56,174 nucleotides of DNA from Nocardioides sp. PD653-B2 (GTDB lineage Bacteria; Actinomycetota; Actinomycetes; Propionibacteriales; Nocardioidaceae). The stretch is taken from the NCBI RefSeq assembly GCF_002117935.1, contig NZ_BDJE01000024.1:1-56174 (forward strand), in the 5' to 3' direction. The notes under the pieces were generated by a model. That model made no database searches and was not told the origin of the DNA. It saw only the letters and a list, made by a program, of their open reading frames with translations. Positions 1 to 9,170 of this stretch are shown here, piece by piece; position 1 is the stretch's first letter, and each line of letters starts with the position of its first letter. Made by a program: the position numbers and the translations under genes.

Positions 1-675
1 GCGGACGGCCGGTGCTTCGACATCGACACCACCCAGGTGTCGTTCAACGGCACCGTCGACGTGTACGGCACCCTCGACCTGGCCGACGCGTTGGATCTGG
101 ACGACGCCATCACCACCCGCGCGCAGGCACTCGCCGACCTCGGGTGCGAGGAGACCTTGGACGTCCGCCGGTCCCTGGCCGCCGGCGACCTCGCCCGCAA
201 CCAAGGGTCTTTGGAGTTCCCGAAGCGTCAGGTGGTGCTCAACGTGCACACCGACGGCGGACCCTTCGCCACGCTGGAGAACACGAGGTCGTTCCACTCG
301 ATCGACCAGGTCCGCGACTGGTGCCACGCCTCGTCCGTGCACGTGCGTCAGGTCATCGACCTCAACGAACACCGGTGGAACCAGGGCCACGACCCCACCC
401 CGCTCCTGCGCGAACAGGTGAACCTCACCCACCCCACCTGCGTGTTCCCGCACTGCACCCGACCCTCCAGGTCCTGCGACGCCGACCACATCATCGAGCA
501 CGACCAGGGCGGACCCACCTGCTCCTGCAACCTCGCCCCGTTGTGCAGGTTCCACCACCGCCTCAAGACCCACGGCGGCTGGACCTACCAACGCACCGCA
601 GCACGCATCTTCCGCTGGACCAGCCCGTTGGGCCACGTCCACCTCAACGACCTCACCCACCCACGACATACCTGA
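1..675 (+). CDS. DUF222/HNH endonuclease family protein, 5' end outside window
   Basis: The reading frame is open from base 1 and ends at TGA 673-675, so only the C-terminal ~224 residues are present. The last third carries an HNH nuclease fold: CDADHIIEHDQGG supplies the first His, and LAPLCRFHHRLK supplies the closing His residues. Cys pairs before and within it (CVFPHC, CSCNLAPLC) suggest a structural zinc. Such C-terminal HNH domains follow an N-terminal DUF222 (13E12 repeat) region in actinobacteria; that part lies outside the window. The biological role of the family is unsettled (DNA-damage-linked or mobile-element-linked nuclease). A second family member closes the window at 54509-55804. 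Confidence 0.85.
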   Translation, partial: ADGRCFDIDTTQVSFNGTVDVYGTLDLADALDLDDAITTRAQALADLGCEETLDVRRSLAAGDLARNQGSLEFPKRQVVLNVHTDGGPFATLENTRSFHSIDQVRDWCHASSVHVRQVIDLNEHRWNQGHDPTPLLREQVNLTHPTCVFPHCTRPSRSCDADHIIEHDQGGPTCSCNLAPLCRFHHRLKTHGGWTYQRTAARIFRWTSPLGHVHLNDLTHPRHT

Positions 676-683
676 CCACCCGA

Positions 684-708
684 CCCCGCCGGCCACGGGC
701 CCGCGGGG
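684..708. terminator. Possible GC-rich hairpin between convergent genes
   Basis: CCCCGC at 684-689 pairs with GCGGGG at 703-708 around a 13-base loop. It lies in the 49-bp gap between the HNH gene and the oppositely oriented secreted-protein gene. There is no U-tract and the stem is short, so the call is tentative. Confidence 0.25.
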
Positions 709-724
709 CCACACCCACGCCCGC

Positions 725-1456
725 TCAGTAACCCACCAACACCGGACGCGCCTCCACCACCCGCAACCCCTGCGCCATCCCCGGGACCGTCACCGTCCCC
801 ACCACCTCACGCCACGGACCCCCACCAACCCGGAACTGCGCCGCATACGTCGTGTCCACCCGCGGGCTCACCCGACCCTCGTCCAGGTACCGGTGCGTGA
901 TCTCCAGATCCGGATACGGCGACCCCGCCCCCACCGTCTGCCTGGTCACCCCATCACCGAACCGCCACCCATAAGCAGCCGGCCAGATCCGCAACACCAC
1001 CCGCCGACCCAACAGACTCACCGTGCGCGTGAACCCACCGTTCTCGGTGTAGAAGTTCGTCGCGAAATTCACCAACGTCCGCCCACCCGGCGGCTGCACC
1101 ACCAACTCCGACGCCGGCAACGACAACCGCCGGAACGCCCGGGCGACAATGCCAGGCGTGAGCGTCGGCGCGACGGCGGCGACGGGGGTATCGCAGAACG
1201 CTTGCGGATCGAGACCGAACGTGAGGGCCTGACGTACACAGGCCCGATCCCAGTCAGAGTCCCTCGGCGGCCTCGTGGAGTCGGCTGCCGGGGTTGCGCT
1301 TCCTTCAGAATCGCAATGCTTCACCCAATACATGCGGACCTGGCCGTTCACCAGTTCCTGCTCACGGACGACATGACACGCTGCGCTCGCCGGCGCGGGT
1401 ACCAAGGCCAGGCCACCCAGGCTCACGGCCAGCACGAGCAAGACCCGCCTGATCAC
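725..1456 (-). CDS. Secreted protein with PKD-like motif, unknown function
   Basis: 243 residues with a clear N-terminal signal peptide (MIRRVLLVLAVSLGGLAL, then APASA-A cleavage). The mature protein has four or more Cys residues in its first half. Around residues 170-195 it reads YGWRFGDGVTRQ followed by EITHRYLDEG, which is the W-FGDG ... H-Y signature of PKD (polycystic kidney disease) beta-sandwich domains. No catalytic motif is visible. The GTG start overlaps the upstream lipoprotein stop in a GTGA junction, so the two are co-translated. An export and carbohydrate- or protein-binding role is inference. Confidence 0.75.
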   Translation of the reverse strand: MIRRVLLVLAVSLGGLALVPAPASAACHVVREQELVNGQVRMYWVKHCDSEGSATPAADSTRPPRDSDWDRACVRQALTFGLDPQAFCDTPVAAVAPTLTPGIVARAFRRLSLPASELVVQPPGGRTLVNFATNFYTENGGFTRTVSLLGRRVVLRIWPAAYGWRFGDGVTRQTVGAGSPYPDLEITHRYLDEGRVSPRVDTTYAAQFRVGGGPWREVVGTVTVPGMAQGLRVVEARPVLVGY

Positions 1457-1980
1457 TCGACAAACCCCACGAATGTGACCTGCGAGCCCTGGCCATCGTC
1501 GTCCACCTTGAAGACCATGATCTTCTTGTCGGTCTCGTAGACAACCGGATCAGCTCCAGACCGGACCACGGTCTCCCCGCCCGCGATCGACACTGCGACA
1601 TCGACGACAACCGGCGCAGAGGAATGTGCACGCGTCCTCGCCGCGACAACTGTCCAACCGTCGGTCGAGAAGTGTCCGCCATCGCGGTACACCGACTCAA
1701 TCGGACGTATGAAATCGTCGCAGCCACGGCACGAACTCGAGCTCAACGCCTTCAAGCCACTGGTCTCGCCGGTCCGGAGTGCGATGTTCTGAGCCTCGAC
1801 CCAGGCCTTCACCGTCTCTTCGGGATCCAGCTCCACCGCGGGCGACGTGCTCGCCTCCGTCGGTGCGCTCGTCGACGGCGTCGGCGCGAACTTGGGCTCG
1901 GGGTCGTCGTCGGAGCAGGCGCCGAGCGCGAGCACCGAGAGGCACGAGAGGGCGGTGATGACCGTCCGAGTACGGGTCAC
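1453..1980 (-). CDS. Lipoprotein, possibly DUF6318-like
   Basis: 175 residues from the GTG at 1980. This start is chosen because VTRTRTVITALSCLSVLALGAC forms a textbook lipoprotein signal (lipobox LALGAC). An upstream in-frame extension would bury the signal. After a Thr/Pro/Ser linker the domain contains a W-x-A helix (VKAWVEAQNIALRTG), CRGCDDFI and a Tyr-Arg-Asp-Gly-Gly turn. These resemble actinobacterial DUF6318 lipoproteins; that family name is a tentative recollection. It is first in a two-gene operon with the PKD-like secreted protein, joined by a GTGA overlap. Confidence 0.75.
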   Translation of the reverse strand: MTRTRTVITALSCLSVLALGACSDDDPEPKFAPTPSTSAPTEASTSPAVELDPEETVKAWVEAQNIALRTGETSGLKALSSSSCRGCDDFIRPIESVYRDGGHFSTDGWTVVAARTRAHSSAPVVVDVAVSIAGGETVVRSGADPVVYETDKKIMVFKVDDDGQGSQVTFVGFVE

Positions 1981-2023
1981 GCCTCCATGATTCCCCGGAC
2001 GCGAGATTCCCGAAACGCCGTTC

Positions 2024-2803
2024 GTGGAGCCTGTGGACAACGGACAATGTGGGCTTGTGTCCCGTCCGGTGTCCCATCGCGCTCGCACGCGGACCTCATT
2101 TCTGCTGGCCACCGTCCTGACGGTCCTGGTCGTGACGTTCAACCCGCTGTCCAGCGGCAAGCACCTGCGCTCGATGCTCGGCATCGGTCAAGACCTCACC
2201 TTCACCATCACCGACAACGGCGCGGGCGCCGGCTACACGTTCGCGGCGACGCAGCCGCGCAGCGGCGAGCCGGTGACCTGGGACCGCTGCGCGGAGATCC
2301 GGTACGTCGTCAACCCCGAGGGCGCGCCCGCCGACCAGCGGCGGCTCCTGGCGGACGCGGTCGCCGACATCGAGGGCGCGAGCGGGCTCGAGTTCCGCTA
2401 CGACGGCACCACGACCGCCCGCGACTTCCGCGATCGGGCGAGCCTCTTCGGGCCGGTCCCGCCGGTGCTGGTCGGGTGGGCGACGCCCGACGAGGTCCCC
2501 GAGCTGGCCGGCGAGGTGGCCGGCGTGGGTGGTGCCGAGGCGGCCCGGACCGGCCCCGACGAGCTCGCCTACGTCACCGGCATGGTCGTGCTCGACCGGG
2601 ACGCGTTCGCCGCCTTGGCCGAGCGGCCCGACGGCGCCGATCTCCAGCGCGCTGTCATCGTGCACGAGCTCGCCCACGTCGTGGGCCTGGGCCACGTGGA
2701 CGACACGGGTGAGCTGATGTACCCCGAGACCACCAGGCGCACCGAGCTCGGCCCCGGCGACCGCACCGGCCTGGACATCCTGGGCCAGGGCCCCTGCCGC
2801 TGA
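2024..2803 (+). CDS. Matrixin-like (metzincin) zinc metalloprotease, exported
   Basis: 259 residues from GTG 2024; alternative GTG starts at codons 4, 12 and 16 are possible. A hydrophobic segment at about 25-40 acts as signal or anchor. The C-terminal catalytic region has the zinc site HELAHVVGLGH (residues 214-224; His214, His218, His224 and Glu215) followed by LMYP, the metzincin Met-turn. The preceding region (RCAEIRYVVNP ... LDRDAF) matches the beta-strand layout of matrixin-type peptidases in actinobacteria. Substrate is unknown. It stands alone on the plus strand next to other exported hydrolases. Confidence 0.85.
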   Translation: MEPVDNGQCGLVSRPVSHRARTRTSFLLATVLTVLVVTFNPLSSGKHLRSMLGIGQDLTFTITDNGAGAGYTFAATQPRSGEPVTWDRCAEIRYVVNPEGAPADQRRLLADAVADIEGASGLEFRYDGTTTARDFRDRASLFGPVPPVLVGWATPDEVPELAGEVAGVGGAEAARTGPDELAYVTGMVVLDRDAFAALAERPDGADLQRAVIVHELAHVVGLGHVDDTGELMYPETTRRTELGPGDRTGLDILGQGPCR

Positions 2804-2858
2804 CCGGCAGCTGGTGACCGGTCAGTAACCTGCCGCGCCCGCGACAGTTGTCCCAGGC

Positions 2859-4406
2859 ATGACCCTTCGCACCGTCCTCGCCGCGGCCCTGGCGGCCGCC
2901 TCGCTCCTCGCCGTACCCGTGACGACGCCCGCGGTCTCGGCCGCCGCCCGGCCGCTCGCGACGGCGACGGACGGCTGCGTCACCAGCGTCCCCGATCCGG
3001 GCACCACCGCGAAGGTCGAGATCTGCTACACGATCTTCAAGCCGCGCAGCGCCAGCCGGACCCACCGCGTGCCGATGATCATGCACAGCCACGGCTGGGG
3101 CGGCTCGCGCACCACCGATCCGGCGAGCTTCGCGAAGTGGTTCAAGGCGGGGTACGCCGTCATCTCGTTCGACCAACGCGGGTTCGGCGAGAGCGGCGGC
3201 CACGCCTACGTCGAGAACCCCGACGTCGAAGGGCACGACGTCCGCACGCTCGTGAAGCTCATCAGCAAGCTCCGCTGGGTGCAGCAGGACGGCCCGGGCG
3301 ACCCGCGGATGGGCGCGATCGGCGGCAGCTACGGCGGCGGCTACCAGTTCCTGACCGCCTTCGAGGAGCAGCGCACCACCGGCAAGCCGGTCCTCGACGC
3401 GCTCGCCCCCGAGATCACCTGGCACGACCTCAGCGAGAGCCTCGCGCCGAACGGCGTCGTCCGCACCGCCTGGGCCGCCGCCCTCAGCGCCGCCTCCACG
3501 ACGTCCGACGCCCTGCCGCCCCAGGTCTACGCCGCCCTCGTCGAGGGCGCCGCGACCGGCACCTGGCCCGACGGGTCGGTGCCCGGCACCGAGGACATGC
3601 CCGCCTTCTTCCGCAAGAACGGCCCGAAGTGGCACGTCGACCATGGTCGCAAGCTCGACATCCCGGTGCTCTTCGGCCAGGGCACCACCGACTCGCTCTT
3701 CCCGCTCCAGCAGGGGCTCGCCAACTGGAAGACCGCGATCACGGCGAAGTCGCGCCGGCACAGCATCTTCGTCGCCTACAACGGCGGCCACGTGCTGCCC
3801 GCTGTCTTGCCCACCGGCGTGGACGTCACCTCCGACCCCTGCAGCAAGCGGCTCGCGGGCGGCACCTTCGAGGACCTCACCATCCGGTTCTTCAACGAGC
3901 AGATCAAGCACCGCGACACCGGCCTGCGCGGCTACGGCGCCTACCATCTCGCCACGCCTGGCAGCACCTGCACGACCGTCGACTCGGTCAAGGCGAGCAA
4001 GACCTACGACATCGGCACCGTGGCCACGACCGAGACCGGTGGTGCGCCGATCGCCTACGAGGTCGCCCCCGGCCCGATCCGGGTCGCCGGCACGCCGTAC
4101 CTCACCGGCACGCTCACCGCGCTCGGCGCCAACAACCGTGCCTTCTACGGGCTCGCGGTCGGCACCTCACCCGCCGACGCGCACCTGGTCCAGAACAACG
4201 TGCTGCCGCTCAACACGCTTGCGCCGGTGACCGGTGAGCCGTGGCGGATCGCGCTGCCCTCGGTGGCGGTCAACGTCCCCGCCGGGCAGTCCCTCTACGT
4301 GCTCGCGTCGCCGGTGAGCGACACGTTCGTCGGCATGGGCAGCCGCACCCCCGGGGCCGTGCTCCTCGAGGACACGGTCGTCCACCTCCCCGAAGTCACC
4401 CGGTGA
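2859..4406 (+). CDS. Secreted alpha/beta hydrolase, CocE/NonD (X-Pro dipeptidyl-peptidase) type
   Basis: 515 residues. A signal peptide covers about the first 30 (cleavage near AVSA-A). The catalytic core has HSHGWGG (oxyanion region), GGSYGG with nucleophile Ser157, a DSLFP segment after VLFGQGTT, and GGHVLP as probable catalytic His. The final ~150 residues form a beta-rich C-terminal domain like that of S15/CocE peptidase-esterases. Members hydrolyse N-terminal X-Pro peptides or acyl esters; which applies here cannot be read. Two in-frame codons separate it from no partner: the next gene starts 19 bases after its stop. Confidence 0.85.
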   Translation: MTLRTVLAAALAAASLLAVPVTTPAVSAAARPLATATDGCVTSVPDPGTTAKVEICYTIFKPRSASRTHRVPMIMHSHGWGGSRTTDPASFAKWFKAGYAVISFDQRGFGESGGHAYVENPDVEGHDVRTLVKLISKLRWVQQDGPGDPRMGAIGGSYGGGYQFLTAFEEQRTTGKPVLDALAPEITWHDLSESLAPNGVVRTAWAAALSAASTTSDALPPQVYAALVEGAATGTWPDGSVPGTEDMPAFFRKNGPKWHVDHGRKLDIPVLFGQGTTDSLFPLQQGLANWKTAITAKSRRHSIFVAYNGGHVLPAVLPTGVDVTSDPCSKRLAGGTFEDLTIRFFNEQIKHRDTGLRGYGAYHLATPGSTCTTVDSVKASKTYDIGTVATTETGGAPIAYEVAPGPIRVAGTPYLTGTLTALGANNRAFYGLAVGTSPADAHLVQNNVLPLNTLAPVTGEPWRIALPSVAVNVPAGQSLYVLASPVSDTFVGMGSRTPGAVLLEDTVVHLPEVTR

Positions 4407-4412
4407 GAGGCA

Positions 4413-4418
4413 TAGCCT
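4413..4418 (+). promoter_or_regulatory. Putative -10 element TAGCCT giving a leaderless start
   Basis: TAGCCT ends 7 bases before the GTG at 4426, and no Shine-Dalgarno precedes that codon. Spacing fits transcription starting at or next to the start codon, although it lies only a few bases after the upstream stop. Confidence 0.4.
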
Positions 4419-4425
4419 TGCAACG

Positions 4426-5664
4426 GTGCGTCGCCGCCTAGCAATCTCCCTCGGCCTGGTCGCGTGTGTCCTCGCCGGCACCGCGCCCGGGCCGTCCGAC
4501 GCCGCCCTGGCCGGCGATCCGGGACGCCACGCCGAGCCCGGCCCGCGCAAGCTGCACCCGAAGCACACCTCCGGCGGCGAGCCCGGCACCCTCGCGGCAC
4601 CGCTCCCGGCGGGCCGTCGGACGGCGACCGAGACCTCCCGCACCACCTGGCAGGTCGCCCCGGGCGTCACCTTCACCCGGTGGAGCCAGACCGACGCCCG
4701 CGGCCCGATCCGCGCCCACCTGCTCACCATCGACCCGAGCACGCCCGGGCTGAAGATCGACTACGCCAGCATGGGGTCGGTACGCCGGGTCGCGCCGGTC
4801 ATCGACATCCTGGCCAAGGACCGCGCGATCGCCGGGGTGAACGGCGACTTCTACGACATCGGCCACACCGGCGCGCCGCTCGGCCTCGGCAAGGACCGTC
4901 AGCGCGGTCTCCTGCACGCCCGCGTGGACGGCTGGAACAACGCGTTCTACATCAACAGACACGGCCGCGCCGGGATCGGCGACCTGCCGATGCACGCCGC
5001 GATCCGCCACCACCCGAAGCTCGAGATCACGAACCTCAACTCCCCCTTCGTGACGCCCGGCGGGATCGGCGTCTACACCCCGCGCTGGGGCAAGACGGCG
5101 GGCTACCGCGTCACCCAGGGCCAGACCGAGCGGGTCCGCGCGGTGACCGTCGTCAACGGCCGGATCGCGACCACCCGCGGCAAGCTCAGCAGCGGCCAGC
5201 CGATCACGGGGCAGCTCCTCATCGGCCGCGGTGACAGTGCGAAGCTGCTGCGCAAGCTCCCCAAGGGCACTCCGATCACGATCGACCGGTGGCTCGAGGG
5301 CCGCCCGCAGATGGCGATCAGCGGCAACCACTTCCTGGTCCACGACGGCATCATCCGGGCCGTCGACGACCGCGAGATGCACCCGCGTACGGCGGTCGGC
5401 GTCGACGCCGACACCGGCGAGGTGCTCGTGCTGGTGGTCGACGGCCGCCAGCAGGGCAGTCGCGGCTACACGATGGTCGAGCTGGCCGACCTGATGATCG
5501 ACCTCGGCGCGGACGAGGCGATCAACCTCGACGGCGGCGGCTCGTCGACGATGGTGGGCAAGAACCGCGACGGGAAGGTCGCGGTGCTCAACAAGCCCTC
5601 CGACGGCTTCCAGCGCTGGGTGGCCAACGCGCTCGAGGTCACCTACACGAAGCCCGGCTCCTAG
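4426..5664 (+). CDS. Secreted phosphodiester glycosidase (NAGPA domain)
   Basis: 412 residues from GTG 4426, with a signal peptide to about residue 27. The C-terminal two thirds carry NAGPA-domain landmarks: GVNGDFYDIGHTGAPLG, HPRTAVGVD, and INLDGGGSSTMV near residues 366-377. These are the conserved glycine- and aspartate-rich loops of N-acetylglucosamine-1-phosphodiester alpha-N-acetylglucosaminidase relatives. Bacterial members act outside the cell on phosphodiester-linked sugars of wall polymers or exopolysaccharide. The stop codon is shared with the convergent lipoprotein gene through the palindrome CTAG at 5661-5664. Confidence 0.88.
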   Translation: MRRRLAISLGLVACVLAGTAPGPSDAALAGDPGRHAEPGPRKLHPKHTSGGEPGTLAAPLPAGRRTATETSRTTWQVAPGVTFTRWSQTDARGPIRAHLLTIDPSTPGLKIDYASMGSVRRVAPVIDILAKDRAIAGVNGDFYDIGHTGAPLGLGKDRQRGLLHARVDGWNNAFYINRHGRAGIGDLPMHAAIRHHPKLEITNLNSPFVTPGGIGVYTPRWGKTAGYRVTQGQTERVRAVTVVNGRIATTRGKLSSGQPITGQLLIGRGDSAKLLRKLPKGTPITIDRWLEGRPQMAISGNHFLVHDGIIRAVDDREMHPRTAVGVDADTGEVLVLVVDGRQQGSRGYTMVELADLMIDLGADEAINLDGGGSSTMVGKNRDGKVAVLNKPSDGFQRWVANALEVTYTKPGS

Positions 5665-6083
5665 TCCGGCACGACCGCCAGCGCCACTGTCGTCACGGGC
5701 GCGAAGCACTCCTGCAGCGGCGACGCCACCTTCGCGGGCACGATCACGTGGCCCCGCACGTGCGCGCTCGTGGGAGCGTCGCATCCGATGGCCACCACCT
5801 GGGCCAGCAGCACCTGACCGCTGCCCACGTCGATCCGTCCGGCGGCCGCCGACACCTTCGCCGCGAACGGATCGTCGAACTGCTCGACGTACGTCGCCAG
5901 CGCCGCGTCCTCCGACACGTCGGTCGCGTGCGTGGCCTCGGCGCCGCGGCCCGCGGTCCCGGAGACCAGCGTGACCGGGTCCACCTCCGCCGGGGGCGAC
6001 ACCTCCGCGGCCCGGTCGTCACCGCACCCGGCGAGCAGGGTCATGGCCAACAGCGTCGTCCCGAGGAGTTGTCGCATGACCAT
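5661..6083 (-). CDS. Small lipoprotein, unknown function
   Basis: 140 residues from ATG 6083; a second ATG two codons later is equally plausible. The N-terminus LLGTTLLAMTLLAGC is a lipoprotein signal with lipobox LAGC. The mature part is about 120 residues with two further Cys (CDAP and QECF) that could form a disulfide. No family was recognised. It is convergent with the phosphodiester glycosidase gene, sharing its four last bases, and divergent from the mug-like gene 48 bases away. Confidence 0.7.
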   Translation of the reverse strand: MVMRQLLGTTLLAMTLLAGCGDDRAAEVSPPAEVDPVTLVSGTAGRGAEATHATDVSEDAALATYVEQFDDPFAAKVSAAAGRIDVGSGQVLLAQVVAIGCDAPTSAHVRGHVIVPAKVASPLQECFAPVTTVALAVVPD

Positions 6084-6131
6084 GGGACGGTAGCGGCTCG
6101 ACCCCGGTTCCGAACATGGCAGGCTGCGGGC

Positions 6132-6698
6132 GTGCCCCGTTTCACCCGCGCCGAGCTGGAGTCGTTCCGTGACGCCGAGGTGCCCGACCTGGTCGGGCCC
6201 GACCTCAGGCTGCTCTTCGTCGGCATCAACCCCGGCCTCTGGACGGCTGCGACGCAGACCCATTTCGCGCACCCCGGCAACCGCTTCTACCCCGCGCTGC
6301 TCGAGGCCGGGATCATCACCGAGCCGGTCAGCCCCTCGGCGGGCATGACCGACGACGACCGCGACCGGCTGCGCGCTCGCGGCATCGGGATCACCAACGT
6401 CGTCCGTCGGGCGACCGCCAAGGCGTCCGAGCTGACGGACGACGAGCTCCGGGCGGGCGGGGTCGAGCTCGAGGCGACGGTGCGCCGTACCGCGCCGCGA
6501 GTCGTCGCGATCGCCGGCATCACGGCCTACCGCACGGCCTTCGGTCGGCGCCAGGCCGTGCCGGGTCGGCAGCCGGAGCCGCTCGCCGGCGCCGAGCTCT
6601 GGATCGTGCCGAACCCGAGCGGTCTCAACGCCCACGAGACCGTGCACACGCTGGCCGCCGCGTACGGCGCCGCCGCGCGGGCCGCTGGCGTGATCTAG
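6132..6698 (+). CDS. mug: G/U mismatch-specific DNA glycosylase (Mug-type)
   Basis: 188 residues from GTG 6132. [20 protein letters not shown] is the uracil-DNA-glycosylase superfamily motif 1 (G-I-N-P-G) in its Mug/TDG form with Asn at the catalytic position. NPSGLN near residue 157 is the Mug signature of motif 2. The [16 protein letters not shown] segment is also family typical. It removes uracil or ethenocytosine from mismatches in base-excision repair. The sequence CAGGCT ends 6 bases before the GTG and could be its -10 element. Its stop shares the CTAG at 6695-6698 with glgC. Confidence 0.92.
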   Translation: MPRFTRAELESFRDAEVPDLVGPDLRLLFVGINPGLWTAATQTHFAHPGNRFYPALLEAGIITEPVSPSAGMTDDDRDRLRARGIGITNVVRRATAKASELTDDELRAGGVELEATVRRTAPRVVAIAGITAYRTAFGRRQAVPGRQPEPLAGAELWIVPNPSGLNAHETVHTLAAAYGAAARAAGVI

Positions 6699-7945
6699 CT
6701 GCTCGGGAAGACCTGGTCCTTGCCGAGCACGGTCAGCCCGTCCTCGACGACGAACCCACGGGCGCGGTCGGCCTCGAGGTCGACGCCGATCTGGCCGCCG
6801 GCCGGGACGACGACGTTCTTGTCGAGGATCGCGTTGCGCACGATCGCCCCGGGCCCGACGTACACGCCGTTCATCAGCACCGAGCCGGTCACCTCCGCGC
6901 CGGCCTCGATCCGCACGGCCGGCGAGAGCACCGACCGCTTCACCTTGCCGCCGGTGACGACCACCCCGGGCGAGAGCACGGCCTCGTCGGTGCGCGGCTT
7001 CTCGCCGGCCGCGCCCTGCACGAGCTTGACCGGCGGCTGCGGGCCGTAGGAGGTGTAGATCGGCCACTCGAAGTTGTAGAGGTTGAAGACCGGCAGCGGC
7101 GACACGACGTCCATGTGCGCGGCGTAGTAGGAGCCGAGCGTCCCGACGTCGCGCCAGTAGCCGCGGTCGCGGTCGGTCGAGCCCGCGACGTCGTTGTCCT
7201 TGTAGTCGTAGACGGCCGCCTGCTGGCGGCGCACGAACGACGGCACGATGTCGCCGCCCATGTCGTGCTTGGAGCCGATCTCGGTCGCGTCGCGGGTCAC
7301 CGCCTCGACCAGTGCGTCGGCGTCGAAGACGTAGTTGCCCATCGACGCGAGCACCTCGCCCGGGCTGTCCGGCAGCCCGACCGGCTCGGTCGGCTTCTCC
7401 AGGAAGTCGCGGATCTTCGACGGGTCGTCGGGGTGCACGTCGATCACACCGAACTGGTCGGCCAGCTCGATCGGCTGGCGGATCGCGGCGACCGAGCAGG
7501 CGGCCCCGCTGGCGACGTGCGCCTTCACCATCTGGTGGAAGTCCATCCGGTAGACGTGGTCCGCGCCGACCACCACGACGATGTCCGGCTTCTCGTCCTT
7601 GATCAGGTTGAGCGACTGGAAGATGGCGTCGGCACTGCCGAGGTACCAGTGCTTGCCGACCCGCTGCTGCGCCGGCACCGGCGTCACGTAGTTGCCCAGC
7701 ATCGTCGACATCCGCCAGGTCTGGGTGACGTGCCGGTCGAGGCTGTGGGACTTGTACTGGGTCAGCACCACGATCTTCAGGTAGCCGGAGTTCACGACGT
7801 TCGACAGCGCGAAGTCGATCAGCCGGTAGATGCCGGCGAAGGGTACGGCGGGCTTGGCCCGGTCCGCGGTCAGGGGCATCAACCGCTTGCCCTCACCGCC
7901 CGCGAGGACGATCGCCAGGACGCGCTTGCGAGAGCTGAGAGCCAT
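6695..7945 (-). CDS. glgC: Glucose-1-phosphate adenylyltransferase
   Basis: 416 residues, the normal size. The N-terminus has the nucleotidyltransferase loop [20 protein letters not shown], followed by [12 protein letters not shown]. Family features [17 protein letters not shown] and GYWRDVGT are present. The C-terminal left-handed beta-helix ([17 protein letters not shown]) is intact. It makes ADP-glucose from ATP and glucose-1-phosphate for glycogen or, in actinobacteria, for maltose-1-phosphate synthesis. It is divergent from the glgA-type synthase across 37 bases, the same arrangement as Rv1213/Rv1212c in mycobacteria. Confidence 0.97.
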   Translation of the reverse strand: MALSSRKRVLAIVLAGGEGKRLMPLTADRAKPAVPFAGIYRLIDFALSNVVNSGYLKIVVLTQYKSHSLDRHVTQTWRMSTMLGNYVTPVPAQQRVGKHWYLGSADAIFQSLNLIKDEKPDIVVVVGADHVYRMDFHQMVKAHVASGAACSVAAIRQPIELADQFGVIDVHPDDPSKIRDFLEKPTEPVGLPDSPGEVLASMGNYVFDADALVEAVTRDATEIGSKHDMGGDIVPSFVRRQQAAVYDYKDNDVAGSTDRDRGYWRDVGTLGSYYAAHMDVVSPLPVFNLYNFEWPIYTSYGPQPPVKLVQGAAGEKPRTDEAVLSPGVVVTGGKVKRSVLSPAVRIEAGAEVTGSVLMNGVYVGPGAIVRNAILDKNVVVPAGGQIGVDLEADRARGFVVEDGLTVLGKDQVFPSS

Positions 7946-7951
7946 GGCCCC

Positions 7952-7976
7952 ACGCTAGCGCCAAGACGAGTAGGTT
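7952..7976. promoter_or_regulatory. Back-to-back -10 elements of glgC and glgA, both leaderless
   Basis: On the minus strand TAGCGT (7957-7952) stands 6 bases before the glgC ATG. On the plus strand TAGGTT (7971-7976) stands 6 bases before the glgA GTG. Neither gene has a Shine-Dalgarno. The two -10 boxes are only 13 bp apart, so bound polymerases would collide. Clear -35 hexamers are not visible. Confidence 0.5.
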
Positions 7977-7982
7977 CGGCAC

Positions 7983-9170
7983 GTGCGAGTCGACGTCCTT
8001 TCCCGGGAGTACCCACCAGAGGTCTATGGCGGGGCGGGGGTCCACGTCGCCGAGCTGGTCCGGGCGCTGCGTGCGCGCGACGACCTCACCACCCACGTGC
8101 ACGCGTTCGGTGGGCTGCGCGACGAGGCGCTGACCTCGTCGTACGCCGACCTCGCCGAGCTCTCGTCGGCCAACGCCGCGCTGCGCACGCTCGGGGTCGA
8201 CCTCGCGATCGCCGACGGCTGCGCGGGCACCGACCTGGTCCACTCGCACACCTGGTACGCCAACTTCGCGGGCCACCTCTCCTCGCTCCTGTACGCCGTG
8301 CCGCACGTCGTGTCCGCGCACTCGCTGGAGCCGCTGCGGCCGTGGAAGGCCGAGCAGCTCGGCGGCGGCTACGCGATCTCGTCCTACATCGAGAAGACGT
8401 CCTACGAAGCGGCCGCGGCCGTGATCGCGGTGTCGTCGGCGATGCGCGACGACGTGCTCGCGTCGTACCCCGCGATCGACCCGGCCCGCGTGCACACCAT
8501 CCACAACGGCATCGACACCGACGACTGGCGCCCGAACGACGACCCCGGCCGCGTGCGCGAGCTCGGCGTGGACCCGGACCGTCCGTCGGTCGTCTTCGTC
8601 GGCCGGATCACCCGCCAGAAGGGGCTGCCGTTCTTCCTGCGCTCGGTCGCGCAGCTGCCGCCGGAGGTCCAGATCGTGCTCTGCGCGGGCGCGCCCGACA
8701 CCCCCGAGATCGCGGCCGAGGTGGAGGCGCTGGTCGGGTCGCTGGCCGCGTCCCGCACCGGCGTGGTCTGGATCCGGGAGATGCTGCCCCGCCCCGACGT
8801 CACCGCGCTGCTGACCAACGCCACCGCCTTCGCCTGCCCGTCCATCTACGAGCCGCTCGGCATCGTCAACCTCGAGGCGATGGCCTGCGAGACGGCCGTC
8901 GTGGCGACCGCCACCGGCGGCATCCCGGAGGTCGTCGTCGACGGCACGACCGGGCGGCTGGTGCCGATCGAGCAGGCCACCGACGGCACCGGCACACCGC
9001 TCGACGCGGACCGCTACGTCGCGGACTTCGCGGCCGCGCTCATCGAGGTCGTGTCCGACCCCGCCCGCGCGGCCGAGATGGGCCGGGCCGGTCGGGCCCG
9101 GGCGATCGAGTCGTTCAGCTGGCCCGCGATCGCGGAGCGCACCGTCGAGGTCTACCGCTCCGTGCTCTGA
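7983..9170 (+). CDS. glgA: ADP-glucose-dependent glycogen/maltose-1-phosphate synthase (GT4)
   Basis: 395 residues from GTG 7983. It begins VDVLSREYPPEVYGGAGVHV, the hallmark start of the actinobacterial GlgA/GlgM family. VFVGRITRQKGLPFFL (nucleotide-binding domain start) and PSIYEPLGIVNLEAMAC (the E-x7-E retaining GT-B motif) are present. In mycobacteria this family (Rv1212c) chiefly makes maltose-1-phosphate from ADP-glucose and glucose-1-phosphate, so 'glgM' may be the better name. Its last 19 bases overlap the convergent MFS gene. Confidence 0.95.
   Translation: MRVDVLSREYPPEVYGGAGVHVAELVRALRARDDLTTHVHAFGGLRDEALTSSYADLAELSSANAALRTLGVDLAIADGCAGTDLVHSHTWYANFAGHLSSLLYAVPHVVSAHSLEPLRPWKAEQLGGGYAISSYIEKTSYEAAAAVIAVSSAMRDDVLASYPAIDPARVHTIHNGIDTDDWRPNDDPGRVRELGVDPDRPSVVFVGRITRQKGLPFFLRSVAQLPPEVQIVLCAGAPDTPEIAAEVEALVGSLAASRTGVVWIREMLPRPDVTALLTNATAFACPSIYEPLGIVNLEAMACETAVVATATGGIPEVVVDGTTGRLVPIEQATDGTGTPLDADRYVADFAAALIEVVSDPARAAEMGRAGRARAIESFSWPAIAERTVEVYRSVL

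Noticed and set aside
2032..2040. TGTGGACAA, a perfect actinobacterial DnaA box (and TTTTCCACA at 18958-18966)
   Set aside because: Single isolated boxes, not clustered and not near dnaA or dnaN; chance is a sufficient explanation, so no origin is called.
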